Below are positions 8,282 to 16,564 of a stretch of DNA of 45,499 nucleotides, piece after piece. The translations under genes were made by a program, and so were the position numbers. Position 1 is the first letter of the stretch. Every line of letters starts with the position of its first letter. The DNA comes from Nocardia kruczakiae NBRC 101016 (GTDB lineage Bacteria; Actinomycetota; Actinomycetes; Mycobacteriales; Mycobacteriaceae). The notes under the pieces were generated by a model. That model did not search any database. It saw nothing but the letters and a program-made list of their open reading frames with translations, and was not told the origin of the DNA. The DNA lies in the NCBI RefSeq assembly GCF_001612965.1, contig NZ_BDBL01000054.1, positions 1-45,499 of the forward strand. Direction: 5' to 3'.

Positions 8282-9478
8282 TCAGAGTCCGGCGGCCGTC
8301 ACCACCTGCGCGGCCTCCATCAGCATCCAGCCCGACAGCTGCACCGACAGATCTCGTTCCGGTGTCCGCGACGAGACGACCGAACCTCCCGAGGTCGACC
8401 GTCCCGCGCCGGCGATGCCGCCCGGCAGCCGTGCCGGTTCGTTCCAGTCGTGGCCGAACAGCGGATCGCCCTCGACCTCGAGCCGGCGGTCCCAGGCCGC
8501 GCGGGCCGACGCCTTCACGATCGCGGCCGCCGAGCGACGGACCGATCGTTGCGCAATCTCTTCCCCGGGCAGCATGATCGCCACCAGAGCGAGATACCGG
8601 GCCAGAATCCCGTTGAACAGACCGCCGTCGCCTCCGCCCCCGCCGGTGACGACATTCCGTTCCGTCATGTGGTCCTCGACCGCGCGGAGCAGTAGCTGCA
8701 CACGTTCCAGGTGACGAGCGTCTCCGGTCCGGACGGCCAGTTCGGTTTCCAGTCCGAGGACCACGCCCTGGCAGTAGCTGAACGTCGGCCGTTCGATCCG
8801 ACCCGAGGGCAGGTGGATTCCGTCGAGGATCAATCCCGTTTCCGGATCGCGCAGCGTGGCATCGATCCAATCGGCGATCTGCGCGGCGCGCTCGTGATGC
8901 CCGAGGCGCGCGAGGGCGATGGCGGCCGGGCCGTTGGCGGGTGCGTTGAAATAGTCGGCGCCTTTACGCCACGGCACCGCACCGATCTCCGGCTGCCACC
9001 CCGACATGAGCTGCTGCTCCAGTGCGATCAGCCCGCCGCGCACCTCGGTGAGGCCCCGCATGCGTTCGGCCCGCTCCGCAGCGATGGCCAGCCACGCCAT
9101 ATCGTCGTAGTAGTTGTTGGTCCAGCCGGTGATGTTGCGCAGCCGGAGCGCATGCGCGACGGCGGCGATGCGCGCGGTGCGGGCCGGGGTGGGCTCTCGG
9201 TTGGCGGCATCGACCGCACAGTCGATCAGATGGGCCTGCCACCAGTAGTTCCAGCTGACAAACAGCCGCTCCCCCCGGGTGGCGGGCCAGCCGACCACGC
9301 CCAGCTCGGCCCCCGGCAGCAGCCACAGCCGCCGCAGATGCCGGGACACGATCGCCGATTCGGCCGCATCGGCTCGCTGTGCCCAGATCTCGGCGCCCGG
9401 CTCGGCAGCGGAATCGACTCGTGCGCGCCCCCGCCGCAGATGCGGACGCGGTTGCACGTCGTCGCTCCGCGAGTTCAT
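8282..9478 (-). CDS. GH76-family protein (alpha-1,6-mannanase fold)
   Basis: A 398-residue all-helical glycosidase-like protein. The GH76 catalytic pair is present as Asp125-Asp126 in TNNYYDDMAWLAIAAER, and other toroid helices are recognisable (VSWNYWWQAHLIDCAVD, FSYCQGVVLGLETEL). GH76 members cleave alpha-1,6-mannan, and mycolate-producing bacteria have such a backbone in lipomannan and phosphatidylinositol mannosides. There is no signal peptide or lipobox, so it appears cytosolic, which argues against simple wall degradation. The start is ATG at 9478. It matches Rv0365c in family and position. It converges with the DedA pair, 18 bases away. Activity is inferred. Confidence 0.85.
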   Translation of the reverse strand: MNSRSDDVQPRPHLRRGRARVDSAAEPGAEIWAQRADAAESAIVSRHLRRLWLLPGAELGVVGWPATRGERLFVSWNYWWQAHLIDCAVDAANREPTPARTARIAAVAHALRLRNITGWTNNYYDDMAWLAIAAERAERMRGLTEVRGGLIALEQQLMSGWQPEIGAVPWRKGADYFNAPANGPAAIALARLGHHERAAQIADWIDATLRDPETGLILDGIHLPSGRIERPTFSYCQGVVLGLETELAVRTGDARHLERVQLLLRAVEDHMTERNVVTGGGGGDGGLFNGILARYLALVAIMLPGEEIAQRSVRRSAAAIVKASARAAWDRRLEVEGDPLFGHDWNEPARLPGGIAGAGRSTSGGSVVSSRTPERDLSVQLSGWMLMEAAQVVTAAGL

Positions 9479-9578
9479 GGGTACATCGTGCCAGTCCGAG
9501 CCCCGATTTCGCGCCCGATTTGTTACCCGATCGACTCGTGTCCGCGACGTGCCGGGCCGGCCCGGCAGCCGCGGCGCG

Positions 9579-10640
9579 TCAGCCCGGTTCCGCGGCATCG
9601 GCCGCGCGATCCAAACGTGCTGCGAGAGCGCGGGATCGGTCGCGGAACGCGGGCGGCTCCTCGATCACGAAATCGGCGTCGAGGAAGGCGAGATTGAGCA
9701 CCAGCCATTCGAACGAATCCACCCACGTGGTGATCCGGCAGCGCTGCGGTCCGCGCGACTCGATATCGCAGTCCTGGAATTTCAGGATGTCGGCGACCGC
9801 CGCGGCGGGAGCGGCGACCGTGACGACCGCGCGATGGCGACCGGCGGTGAGCTCGCGCCGCAGATAGCCCGCGGCCGTCTCGGCCGGTAGTGGTCGCGGC
9901 TCGAAAGTCGTTCCGGTGGCGGCGATATCGGCCATGCGATCCAGGCGGAAGGTGCGCCAATCCCCGCGGTCGCGGTCCCAGGCCAGCAGATACCAGCGCA
10001 GATGCTGATACACCTGCCGATACGGTTCGACCCGGCGGCGGGCAACGGCGCCGGTGCGGGTGCGGTAGTCGAAGACGAGCTGTTCGTGGTCGGCCGCGGC
10101 CTTGGCCACGAGCGCCAGCAGCGCCGTATCGATCGCGGGCGCGGTCACTGCCGCCGTCTCCACCGTCGCCCGCACCGCGTTCGCCCGGCCCCGCAACCGC
10201 TTCGGCAGCAACTGGTCGATCTTGCCGAAGGCGCGCAGGGCGGCGGCGCCGATATCCGATGGGCGCTGGGGTTCCGGCTGGCGCTGGGGTTCCGGCTGGG
10301 GCTGGGGTTCCGGCTGGGGCTGGGGTTCCGGCTGGGGCTGGGGTTCCGGCTGGGGCTGGGGTTCCGACGTCGCCGCGAGCATGCCGAGGGCGACCACCGT
10401 GGCGATCGCCTCGTCGTCGTCGAAGACCAGCGGCGGGAGGATGCGGCCGGCGGTGAGCTGGTAGAAGCCGCCGGGGCCGGGCTGGGTGGTGACCGGATAG
10501 CCGTATTCGCGCAGCCGCTCGACATCGCGGCGGACCGTGCGCGGACTGGTCTCCAGGCGGGCGGCCAGCTCAACGCCGGTATAGCGGCGGCCGGTCTGCA
10601 GATAGGCGAGCAGATCGAGCAGGCGGCGAGTGGCGCTCAT
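9579..10640 (-). CDS. HTH-WYL transcriptional regulator with a Pro-Gln-Glu insert
   Basis: A 353-residue regulator. Residues 1-60 are a DeoR/HTH_11-type winged helix (ELAARLETSPRTVRRDVERLREYG). Residues about 185-245 are the WYL ligand-binding domain (LVFDYRTRTGAVARRRVEPY, then WYLLAWDRDRGDWRTFRLDRM). A C-terminal WCX-like extension reaches 353. Residues 93-126 are an unusual repeat (QPQPEP copies) between two helices that normally pack near each other. WYL proteins sense small nucleotides or single-stranded DNA and often control DNA-damage genes. It is divergent from the UvrA-like gene with only 60 bases between starts, so it probably controls that gene and itself. Confidence 0.9.
   Translation of the reverse strand: MSATRRLLDLLAYLQTGRRYTGVELAARLETSPRTVRRDVERLREYGYPVTTQPGPGGFYQLTAGRILPPLVFDDDEAIATVVALGMLAATSEPQPQPEPQPQPEPQPQPEPQPQPEPQRQPEPQRPSDIGAAALRAFGKIDQLLPKRLRGRANAVRATVETAAVTAPAIDTALLALVAKAAADHEQLVFDYRTRTGAVARRRVEPYRQVYQHLRWYLLAWDRDRGDWRTFRLDRMADIAATGTTFEPRPLPAETAAGYLRRELTAGRHRAVVTVAAPAAAVADILKFQDCDIESRGPQRCRITTWVDSFEWLVLNLAFLDADFVIEEPPAFRDRSRALAARLDRAADAAEPG
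10265..10366 (-). repeat. 18-bp tandem repeat, 5.7 copies, inside the WYL regulator
   Basis: Plus-strand unit GCTGGGGTTCCGGCTGGG starts at 10265, 10283, 10301, 10319, 10337 and 10355 (last copy partial). Only the last base of the first copy differs (C instead of G). On the coding strand each unit adds six residues (PQPEPQ phase). Near identity at DNA level indicates recent expansion, and any copy-number change stays in frame. Confidence 0.95.
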
Positions 10641-10659
10641 GACTCCATCCTCCGCGAAT

Positions 10660-10694
10660 TGCGGTCATAAATTGTCCGCATCTGTCCCTAGCGT
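10660..10694. promoter_or_regulatory. Divergent WYL/uvrA control region with inverted repeat and candidate -10
   Basis: TGCGG (10660-10664) and CCGCA (10676-10680) form an inverted repeat with an 11-base spacer, midway between the two start codons. TAGCGT at 10689-10694 fits a TAnnnT -10 box six bases before the uvrA-like ATG, and no Shine-Dalgarno site precedes that ATG. A leaderless mRNA is therefore likely. Both calls are by eye. Confidence 0.45.
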
Positions 10695-10700
10695 CGAGAT

Positions 10701-12929
10701 ATGACTTCGATCCGCATTCGCGCAGCGCGCACCAACAACCTGAAAAGTGTGGATATCGACGTGCCGAGGGGCCGGCTGGTGGTGTTCGCCGGGGTGTCCG
10801 GTTCGGGCAAGTCATCGCTGGTTTTCGACACCATCGCGGCCGAGGCGGGGTATCAGGTGAACGAGACCTATCCGCCGTTCGTGCGCAATCGGCTGCCGCG
10901 CTGGACGCGCCCCGAGGTGGACCTGATCGCCGGGCTCTCGCCGGTGGTGGTGATCGATCAGAAGCGGCTCGGCGGCAACGCCCGTTCGACGGTCGGCACC
11001 ATCACCGACGCGTACACCTATCTGCGCCTGTTGTTTTCGCGTATCGGGCAGCCGTACGTCGGGGAATCCAATCACTTCTCGTTCAACGATCCGGCCGGAA
11101 TGTGCCCGGCCTGTTCCGGTCTCGGCGAAACCCTCGTTCCCGATATGGAGCAGGTGCTCGACCCGGATCTCTCGCTGGAACAGGGTGCGATCCGGTTGCC
11201 CGGCTTCGCCGCCGGTCAGTACTGGTACCGCCGCTACGCCGAACTCGGTGCCTTCGATCCGACGGCGCCGCTGCGCGACTGGACACCCGCCGAACGCGAA
11301 GCACTGCTGCACGGCGGACCGGCCACCGCCGCGCTGCGGCCACGCCCGCCGAAGGACTACGAAGGGGTGATCGAACTGTTCGAGCGGGTGTATCTGCACA
11401 CCTCCGACAACCTGTCGGAACGTAAACAGGCTGTGCTGCAACGATTCACCCGCTCGGGCCCGTGTCCGGAATGCGACGGGCAACGGTTGAATCCGGCGGC
11501 CCGCTCGGCGCGGGTACTCGACCGCACCATCGTCGAGATGAGCCGGATGGAGATCGGTGAACTCGCCGAGCTGATCACCGAGGTGCGCGCCCCCGAGACG
11601 GTGCCGGTGGTGTCCGCGCTACACGAACGGCTGAGCGCCCTCGCACACATCGGGCTCGGCTATCTGTCGCTGTCGCGTCCGACGACGACGCTGTCCGGCG
11701 GAGAATCCCAGCGCATCAAGACCGTTCGACATCTCGGCAGCAGCCTCACCGAAATGCTGTACGTCTTCGACGAACCCACGGTCGGATTGCATCCGCACGA
11801 CGTACGGCCGATGACCGAACTGCTGAAATCGTTGCGGGACAAGGGCAACAGCGTCCTGGTGGTCGAACACGATCCGGATGTGATGCGGGTGGCCGATCAT
11901 ATCGTCGAGGTCGGTCCGGGGGCCGGAGCGGACGGCGGCCGGATCGTGTTCACCGGCACCTTCGACCGGTTGGCGACCGCGGACACGCCTACCGGGCAGG
12001 CGTTGCGGGCCCGGCGCACCGGCCGCACGCCGAGGGTGCCGACCGGAAAGTTGCGCGTGGACAACGCGACTCGCAACAATCTGCGCGACCTCTCGGTCGA
12101 TATCGCGACCGGTGTGCTGACCGTCCTCACCGGCGTCGCGGGTTCGGGTAAGTCGAGTCTGGCCGCGGAACTGGTGCAGCGGCATCCGGCGACCGTGGTC
12201 GACCAGCGTCCGGTGGGCACCAATCGGAGGTCCACACCGCTCACCTACGCCGGGATCGCCGGCGCGGTGCGCACCCTGTTCGCGAAACACAACGGGGTGA
12301 GCGCCGCGCTGTTCAGTGCGAACTCCGAGGGCGGCTGCCCAGTGTGCCAGGGCGCCGGCGTGATCTACACCGATCTGGCGTTCATGGACGGTCAGGAAAC
12401 GGTGTGCTCGGCGTGCGGCGGTCGCCGGTTCACCGATCGGGTGCTGGGTTACACCGTCGACGGCCTGACCATCGCCGATATCGACGACCTGACCGTCGCG
12501 GAGGCTATCCGGCGGCTACCCGCGGTCGCGCGCGGGCTGCGGCATCTCGATGAGGTCGGACTCGGTTATCTGCGGCTCGGGCAGTCGCTGACCACGCTGT
12601 CCGGCGGGGAATGCCAGCGGCTGAAGATCGCCAAGGAACTCGCGCGCGGTGACCGGCACACCCTCTACGTCCTCGACGAGCCGACGACCGGACTGCATCT
12701 GCGCGATATCGATACGCTGATCCAGCTGTTCGACCATCTGATCGACCGGGGCAACACCGTGGTCGTCATCGAACACAACCTCGACGTCGTCCGCGCGGCC
12801 GATCGGGTGATCGACCTCGGACCGGGGCCCGGCCGGCACGGCGGCCGGATCGTCTTCCAGGGAACCCCGGACGATCTGCTGCGCTGCCGCGAATCCGCGA
12901 CCGCCGCGGCGCTGCGTGAATCGCGATGA
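10701..12929 (+). CDS. Class II UvrA-like ABC ATPase
   Basis: A 742-residue tandem ABC ATPase of the UvrA family. Both ATP sites look intact: Walker A GVSGSGKSS (31-39) and GVAGSGKSS (478-486), signatures LSGGESQ (331-337) and LSGGECQ, Walker B VFDEPT and VLDEPT, and H-loop VVEHD/VIEHN. Zinc-type CPAC, CPEC, CPVC and CSAC pairs are present. It is about 200 residues shorter than housekeeping UvrA (about 950), consistent with lack of the UvrB-binding domain. Such class II proteins (UvrA2, DrrC) give tolerance to DNA-binding drugs or damage without classical excision repair. The first Walker A lacks the usual long insertion. It is divergent from the WYL regulator, and its stop abuts the stop of the next gene. 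Confidence 0.88.
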   Translation: MTSIRIRAARTNNLKSVDIDVPRGRLVVFAGVSGSGKSSLVFDTIAAEAGYQVNETYPPFVRNRLPRWTRPEVDLIAGLSPVVVIDQKRLGGNARSTVGTITDAYTYLRLLFSRIGQPYVGESNHFSFNDPAGMCPACSGLGETLVPDMEQVLDPDLSLEQGAIRLPGFAAGQYWYRRYAELGAFDPTAPLRDWTPAEREALLHGGPATAALRPRPPKDYEGVIELFERVYLHTSDNLSERKQAVLQRFTRSGPCPECDGQRLNPAARSARVLDRTIVEMSRMEIGELAELITEVRAPETVPVVSALHERLSALAHIGLGYLSLSRPTTTLSGGESQRIKTVRHLGSSLTEMLYVFDEPTVGLHPHDVRPMTELLKSLRDKGNSVLVVEHDPDVMRVADHIVEVGPGAGADGGRIVFTGTFDRLATADTPTGQALRARRTGRTPRVPTGKLRVDNATRNNLRDLSVDIATGVLTVLTGVAGSGKSSLAAELVQRHPATVVDQRPVGTNRRSTPLTYAGIAGAVRTLFAKHNGVSAALFSANSEGGCPVCQGAGVIYTDLAFMDGQETVCSACGGRRFTDRVLGYTVDGLTIADIDDLTVAEAIRRLPAVARGLRHLDEVGLGYLRLGQSLTTLSGGECQRLKIAKELARGDRHTLYVLDEPTTGLHLRDIDTLIQLFDHLIDRGNTVVVIEHNLDVVRAADRVIDLGPGPGRHGGRIVFQGTPDDLLRCRESATAAALRESR

Positions 12930-13634
12930 TCACCAGGAGCGTTCGAGGTCGGCGTGCTGGGTTATCCACGCGTGCATGGCGATTCCGGCGGCGACACCCG
13001 CGTTGATACTGCGGGTCGAGCCGAACTGCGCTATCGACACCGTCATGACCGCGGCCCGTTTGGCGGCCTCGGTGACGCCCGGTCCCTCCTGACCGAACAG
13101 GAGCAGGCAATCACGCGGCAGCGCAGCCGTTTCCAGCGGCACCGATCCGGGCACGTTGTCGACGGCCACCACGGTGAGATGCGCACGCTCGGCGAACTCC
13201 AGCAGTTCGGCGATATCGCTGTGATGCACGATGTGCTGGTACCGGTCGGTCACCATCGCGCCGCGGCGATTCCAGCGGCGGCGCCCGACGATGTGCACCG
13301 CCGCGGCGGCGAAGGCGTTCGCGGTGCGCACCACCGTGCCGATATTGGCGTCGTGGCCGAAATTCTCGATCGCGATGTGGAACGGATGGCGACGGGTGTC
13401 GATATCGGCGACAATCGCCTCCCGCGACCAGTACCGGTAGGCGTCGACGACGTTGCGGCGGTCGCCGTGCGCGAGCAGTTCCGGATCGAGGCGCGGATCG
13501 CCGGGCGGCTCGGTGCCGAATTCGTCGCGCCACGGGCCGACGCCGTGCGGATGTTCACCCCACTCGGTCGGGCCCGGCACGTCGCCGTCCGATGGATCGG
13601 GCAGCGGCTGGAGCGGGTGATTCACGCCGGTCAT
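12930..13634 (-). CDS. SpoU/TrmH-family RNA 2'-O-methyltransferase
   Basis: A 234-residue SPOUT methyltransferase that transfers a methyl group from S-adenosylmethionine to a ribose 2'-hydroxyl in tRNA or rRNA. The three family motifs are present: NIGTVVRTANAF (motif 1, with the catalytic-type Arg), LLLFGQEGPGVT (motif 2) and GSTRSINAGVAAGIAMHAW (motif 3, knot). A Pro-rich N-terminal 45 residues precede the fold. The start is ATG at 13634 without a clear ribosome site. It corresponds to Rv0380c in family and position. The RNA target is unknown. Its TGA stop is back to back with the UvrA-like stop (TGATCA on the plus strand). Confidence 0.88.
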   Translation of the reverse strand: MTGVNHPLQPLPDPSDGDVPGPTEWGEHPHGVGPWRDEFGTEPPGDPRLDPELLAHGDRRNVVDAYRYWSREAIVADIDTRRHPFHIAIENFGHDANIGTVVRTANAFAAAAVHIVGRRRWNRRGAMVTDRYQHIVHHSDIAELLEFAERAHLTVVAVDNVPGSVPLETAALPRDCLLLFGQEGPGVTEAAKRAAVMTVSIAQFGSTRSINAGVAAGIAMHAWITQHADLERSW

Positions 13635-13741
13635 CGTAGCCGCGCCCGGTACCGTCGGATCCGATGGTGGTGCTGTCCACACCGTCGATCCGCCGGTCTG
13701 CTCCCTCGTCCCGCGGATCGTCGCCGACCAGCATGGAAGCT

Positions 13742-15145
13742 ATGACCGAGACACTCGCCGAACCGACGCTCGTCCTCGACCGCCCGGACTCGCGCCCGAC
13801 CGCCGGGTCGGTGCTGCGGGCGATCCTGCGCGCCCCGTTCGAGGCGCGGACCTGGAAAGAGCTGGCCTACCTGGTCGTCGCCGCGATCCTGGGCTGCCTG
13901 GTGCTGGTCTATCTGTTCGCCGGCTACGGCGTGGGGCTCTACAGTTCGATCCTGATCATCGGCGTTCCGCTGCTGGCCGGCGTGCTGCTGGCCGGCCGGA
14001 TCTGGGGACGGATCTACCGCGCGGTGGGTGCGACGCTACTGAGCGCCGATCTGCCGGCGCCGCCGGACTTCACCGCCCGGCCCGGATTGGTGGGCTGGTT
14101 CCGCAGTGTTTTCACCGATCGCACCGCGTGGCGGGCGCTGGTCTTCCTGGTCGCCGAGGCGGTTCTCGGTGTGTTCGTCGGATATGTGGTGCTGACCGTT
14201 ATCGCGGTGACGGTCTTCACCGCGATCTCCCCCGTCCCGTGGGCCGTCTTCCACCCGGTCAATGTGGATCCGCAAGGGCGCGAACATCATTCACTCGCGC
14301 AATTCGGCGACTACTACGTCGAGACCTGGCCGCGGGTGCTCGGTCTGGCGGCGCTGGGGATCATCGGCTGCTTCCTGCTGCCGTGGCTCGTGCGCGCGGT
14401 GTGCTGGGCGCATCGCGGACTGATGCTGACGCTGCTGACACCGACCGCCCGCGATCGGCGGATGGTCGAACTGCAGGAGAGCCGGCGCGTCGCGGTCGAG
14501 GATTCCGCGGCGACGCTGCGCCGGCTGGAACGCGATCTGCACGACGGCACCCAGGCGCGGCTGGTGAGCATCGCGATGACGCTGGGTCGCGCCGAGGAAC
14601 GGCTCGCCGCCGGCGCCGATCCGGCCGCGCTCATCGCCGATGCCCGCGCGAGCTCGAAGGATGCCATCGCCGAACTGCGGGAACTGGTGCGCGGCATTCA
14701 TCCCCCAGCGCTCGAACTGGGACTGGAACCGGCGCTGGAGACACTCACCGCGCGGTGTGCGATACCGGTCGAACTGCGTGTCCACCTGCCGCAGCGCCCC
14801 AGTCCGGCGATCGAGGCGATCGCGTACTTCTCGGTCGCGGAACTGCTCACCAATGTGGTGAAACATTCGGGGGCGAGCGCGGCGTGGGTGTCCGTCGCGC
14901 CGTCGGGGGCGGACACGATGATGGTGAGTGTGCGCGACAACGGTCACGGCGGGGTGCGCCGGCCCGGTTCGGTCGACCCGGAATCCGAGGCCGATGCCGA
15001 CGCCCCGACCGAGCGGCTGGTCGGCGGCGGGCTGTCCGGTCTCGCCGCGCGGGCGCGGGCCGTCGACGGCGATCTGAGCGTCGACAGCCCGGTCGGCGGG
15101 CCCACGAACATCACCGTCACCCTGCCGATCGCGGGGCCGCAATGA
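13742..15145 (+). CDS. Membrane sensor histidine kinase, NarL-partner type
   Basis: A 467-residue kinase. Residues 40-230 hold the membrane 'putative sensor' domain with four hydrophobic segments (about 42-62, 66-85, 133-162, 198-222). The HisKA_3 dimerisation helix follows, with phospho-acceptor His267 in RLERDLHDGTQARL. The ATPase domain has N-box ELLTNVVKHSGAS and G-boxes DNGHGG and GGGLSGLAARA. ATG 13742 is preferred (GGAAG just upstream); ATG 13733 is possible. It overlaps the response-regulator gene by four bases (ATGA), so the pair is translationally coupled. The signal is unknown; PF13796-type kinases often respond to envelope perturbation. Confidence 0.93.
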   Translation: MTETLAEPTLVLDRPDSRPTAGSVLRAILRAPFEARTWKELAYLVVAAILGCLVLVYLFAGYGVGLYSSILIIGVPLLAGVLLAGRIWGRIYRAVGATLLSADLPAPPDFTARPGLVGWFRSVFTDRTAWRALVFLVAEAVLGVFVGYVVLTVIAVTVFTAISPVPWAVFHPVNVDPQGREHHSLAQFGDYYVETWPRVLGLAALGIIGCFLLPWLVRAVCWAHRGLMLTLLTPTARDRRMVELQESRRVAVEDSAATLRRLERDLHDGTQARLVSIAMTLGRAEERLAAGADPAALIADARASSKDAIAELRELVRGIHPPALELGLEPALETLTARCAIPVELRVHLPQRPSPAIEAIAYFSVAELLTNVVKHSGASAAWVSVAPSGADTMMVSVRDNGHGGVRRPGSVDPESEADADAPTERLVGGGLSGLAARARAVDGDLSVDSPVGGPTNITVTLPIAGPQ

Positions 15146-15825
15146 GTACGGCCGAGGCCGCGACCGGTCGTGACGCCGGGGCGCTGCGCATCGTGATCGC
15201 CGAGGACAGCGCGATCCTGCGGGACGGTCTGGCCGGGCTGCTCACCGATCGCGGGCACGAGATCGTGGCCATGGTCGGCGACGCGATCCGGCTGAGCGAG
15301 ATCGTGGCCGAGACCCGCCCCGACGTCGCCGTGGTCGACGTGCGGATGCCGCCCTCGTTCACCGACGAAGGTCTGCTCGCCGCCATCGAACTGCGCCGGA
15401 AATTCCCCGGCACCGGTGTCCTCGTCTTCTCGCAGTGGGTCGAAACCCGTTACGCCACCGAACTTCTCGCCGGCGGCGCGGGCGGTGTCGGCTACCTCCT
15501 CAAGGACCGGGTGGCCGACGTCCGCGAATTCGTCGACGCCCTGCGGCGGGTCGCCACCGGCGGCACCGCCCTCGACCCCGAGGTGGTGAGCCAGCTGTTC
15601 GGCGCTGCCCGGCAACAGGATTCGCTCGCCCGCCTCACCCCTCGCGAACGCGAAGTCCTGGAACTGATGGCCCAGGGCCTCACCAACGCCTCCATCGCCA
15701 CCGCCCTCACCGTGACCGAACGCGCGGTGGAAAAACACATCGGCAACATCTTCCTGAAGTTGGATCTGCCCCCGTCGGACACCCACCACCGCCGGGTGAT
15801 GGCCGTGCTGCGCCTGCGCGGATAG
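15142..15825 (+). CDS. NarL/LuxR-family response regulator
   Basis: A 227-residue regulator and cognate partner of the upstream kinase. The receiver domain is at about 15-135, with acidic pair Glu21-Asp22, phospho-acceptor Asp66 in VAVVDVRMPP, and Lys in GYLLKDRV. A LuxR-type helix-turn-helix follows at about 158-215 (LTPREREVLELMAQGLTNASIATALTVTERAVEKHIGNIF). It starts at ATG 15142, overlapping the kinase stop. The regulon is unknown. About 260 bases with no convincing gene follow; they carry the promoter region of the next gene. Confidence 0.95.
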   Translation: MSTAEAATGRDAGALRIVIAEDSAILRDGLAGLLTDRGHEIVAMVGDAIRLSEIVAETRPDVAVVDVRMPPSFTDEGLLAAIELRRKFPGTGVLVFSQWVETRYATELLAGGAGGVGYLLKDRVADVREFVDALRRVATGGTALDPEVVSQLFGAARQQDSLARLTPREREVLELMAQGLTNASIATALTVTERAVEKHIGNIFLKLDLPPSDTHHRRVMAVLRLRG

Positions 15826-16085
15826 CGTGGCGGCCGTTCCGTCGTGAGAAAGTGGCAACGCCAGCCACCACACCGGGAGGTCGTAGCTGACCGGATCCAC
15901 TTCCGGATAGTCGCGACCGATGACGGGCCGTACTTGCGGCGGGGCCGCAGGCGCGAACTCACGCGATGGCTGGGGGACCGTTGCGGCCGGTTGGCCGAAA
16001 CGTGTCTGTCCGTTATGCGCTATCCGGGTCGGGTGGGAGGGGTGGGGCCTATTCTTGAGGTATCCGCGGGGTGGTGGAGGCGGTT

Positions 16086-16532
16086 ATGGACCACGTACGC
16101 ATTCTTCGGACCGTGCTCGGGGTGACGGTCGGGTATGTGATTGTGCTCGGGCTGTGGTTGGGGTGGGTGCATCAGCACACGCCGCCGGGGACCGAGCCGT
16201 ATCAGATCATGGCGTTGGTGGGGGCGTTCGGATCGTGCGTGGGGATCGGGATGCTGCTGGCGCAGCGGCCGACGCGGTCGGATCGACGGTTGTTGCGGCA
16301 CGGACTGGAGGGGTGGGCGACCATCGAGCGGGTGCATCCGCTGCAGTACACCGATCACCACACGGAACTGACCGAACTCGATCTGGAGCTGACGGTTCCG
16401 GGGTCGGAAACCTATCGGGGCACGGTCGTTTTCGACGTCGCGCCGATCGACCGGCCGAGAATGCATGTGGGCGAGACGATTTCGATCAGGGTGGATCCGG
16501 CCGACCGTGATCGGATCATGCTATGCCTGTGA
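16086..16532 (+). CDS. Small membrane protein of unknown function
   Basis: A 148-residue protein with two membrane helices (about 6-28 and 40-58). A soluble domain of about 80 residues follows (WATIERVHPLQYTDHH, then VGETISIRVDPADRDRIML), resembling a small beta-barrel. The GETISIRVDPADRDRI ending recalls DUF3592-like or NfeD-like OB folds, but I cannot assign it. The ATG at 16086 has GGAGG five bases upstream; a GTG at 16071 is less likely. It converges with the YhhN-family gene. Confidence 0.75.
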   Translation: MDHVRILRTVLGVTVGYVIVLGLWLGWVHQHTPPGTEPYQIMALVGAFGSCVGIGMLLAQRPTRSDRRLLRHGLEGWATIERVHPLQYTDHHTELTELDLELTVPGSETYRGTVVFDVAPIDRPRMHVGETISIRVDPADRDRIMLCL

Positions 16533-16564
16533 GCCGCCCACGCGGCGTGCAATGGCGGTGTGGC

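Noticed and set aside
10265..10366. The tandem repeat as a possible CRISPR array
   Set aside because: Units are 18 bp with no spacers and are in frame within a regulator gene.
15844..16125. A 93-codon frame between the response regulator and the small membrane protein
   Set aside because: Third-position GC is low for this genome, there is no domain, and it overlaps the better-supported start at 16086; the stretch is more likely the promoter region.
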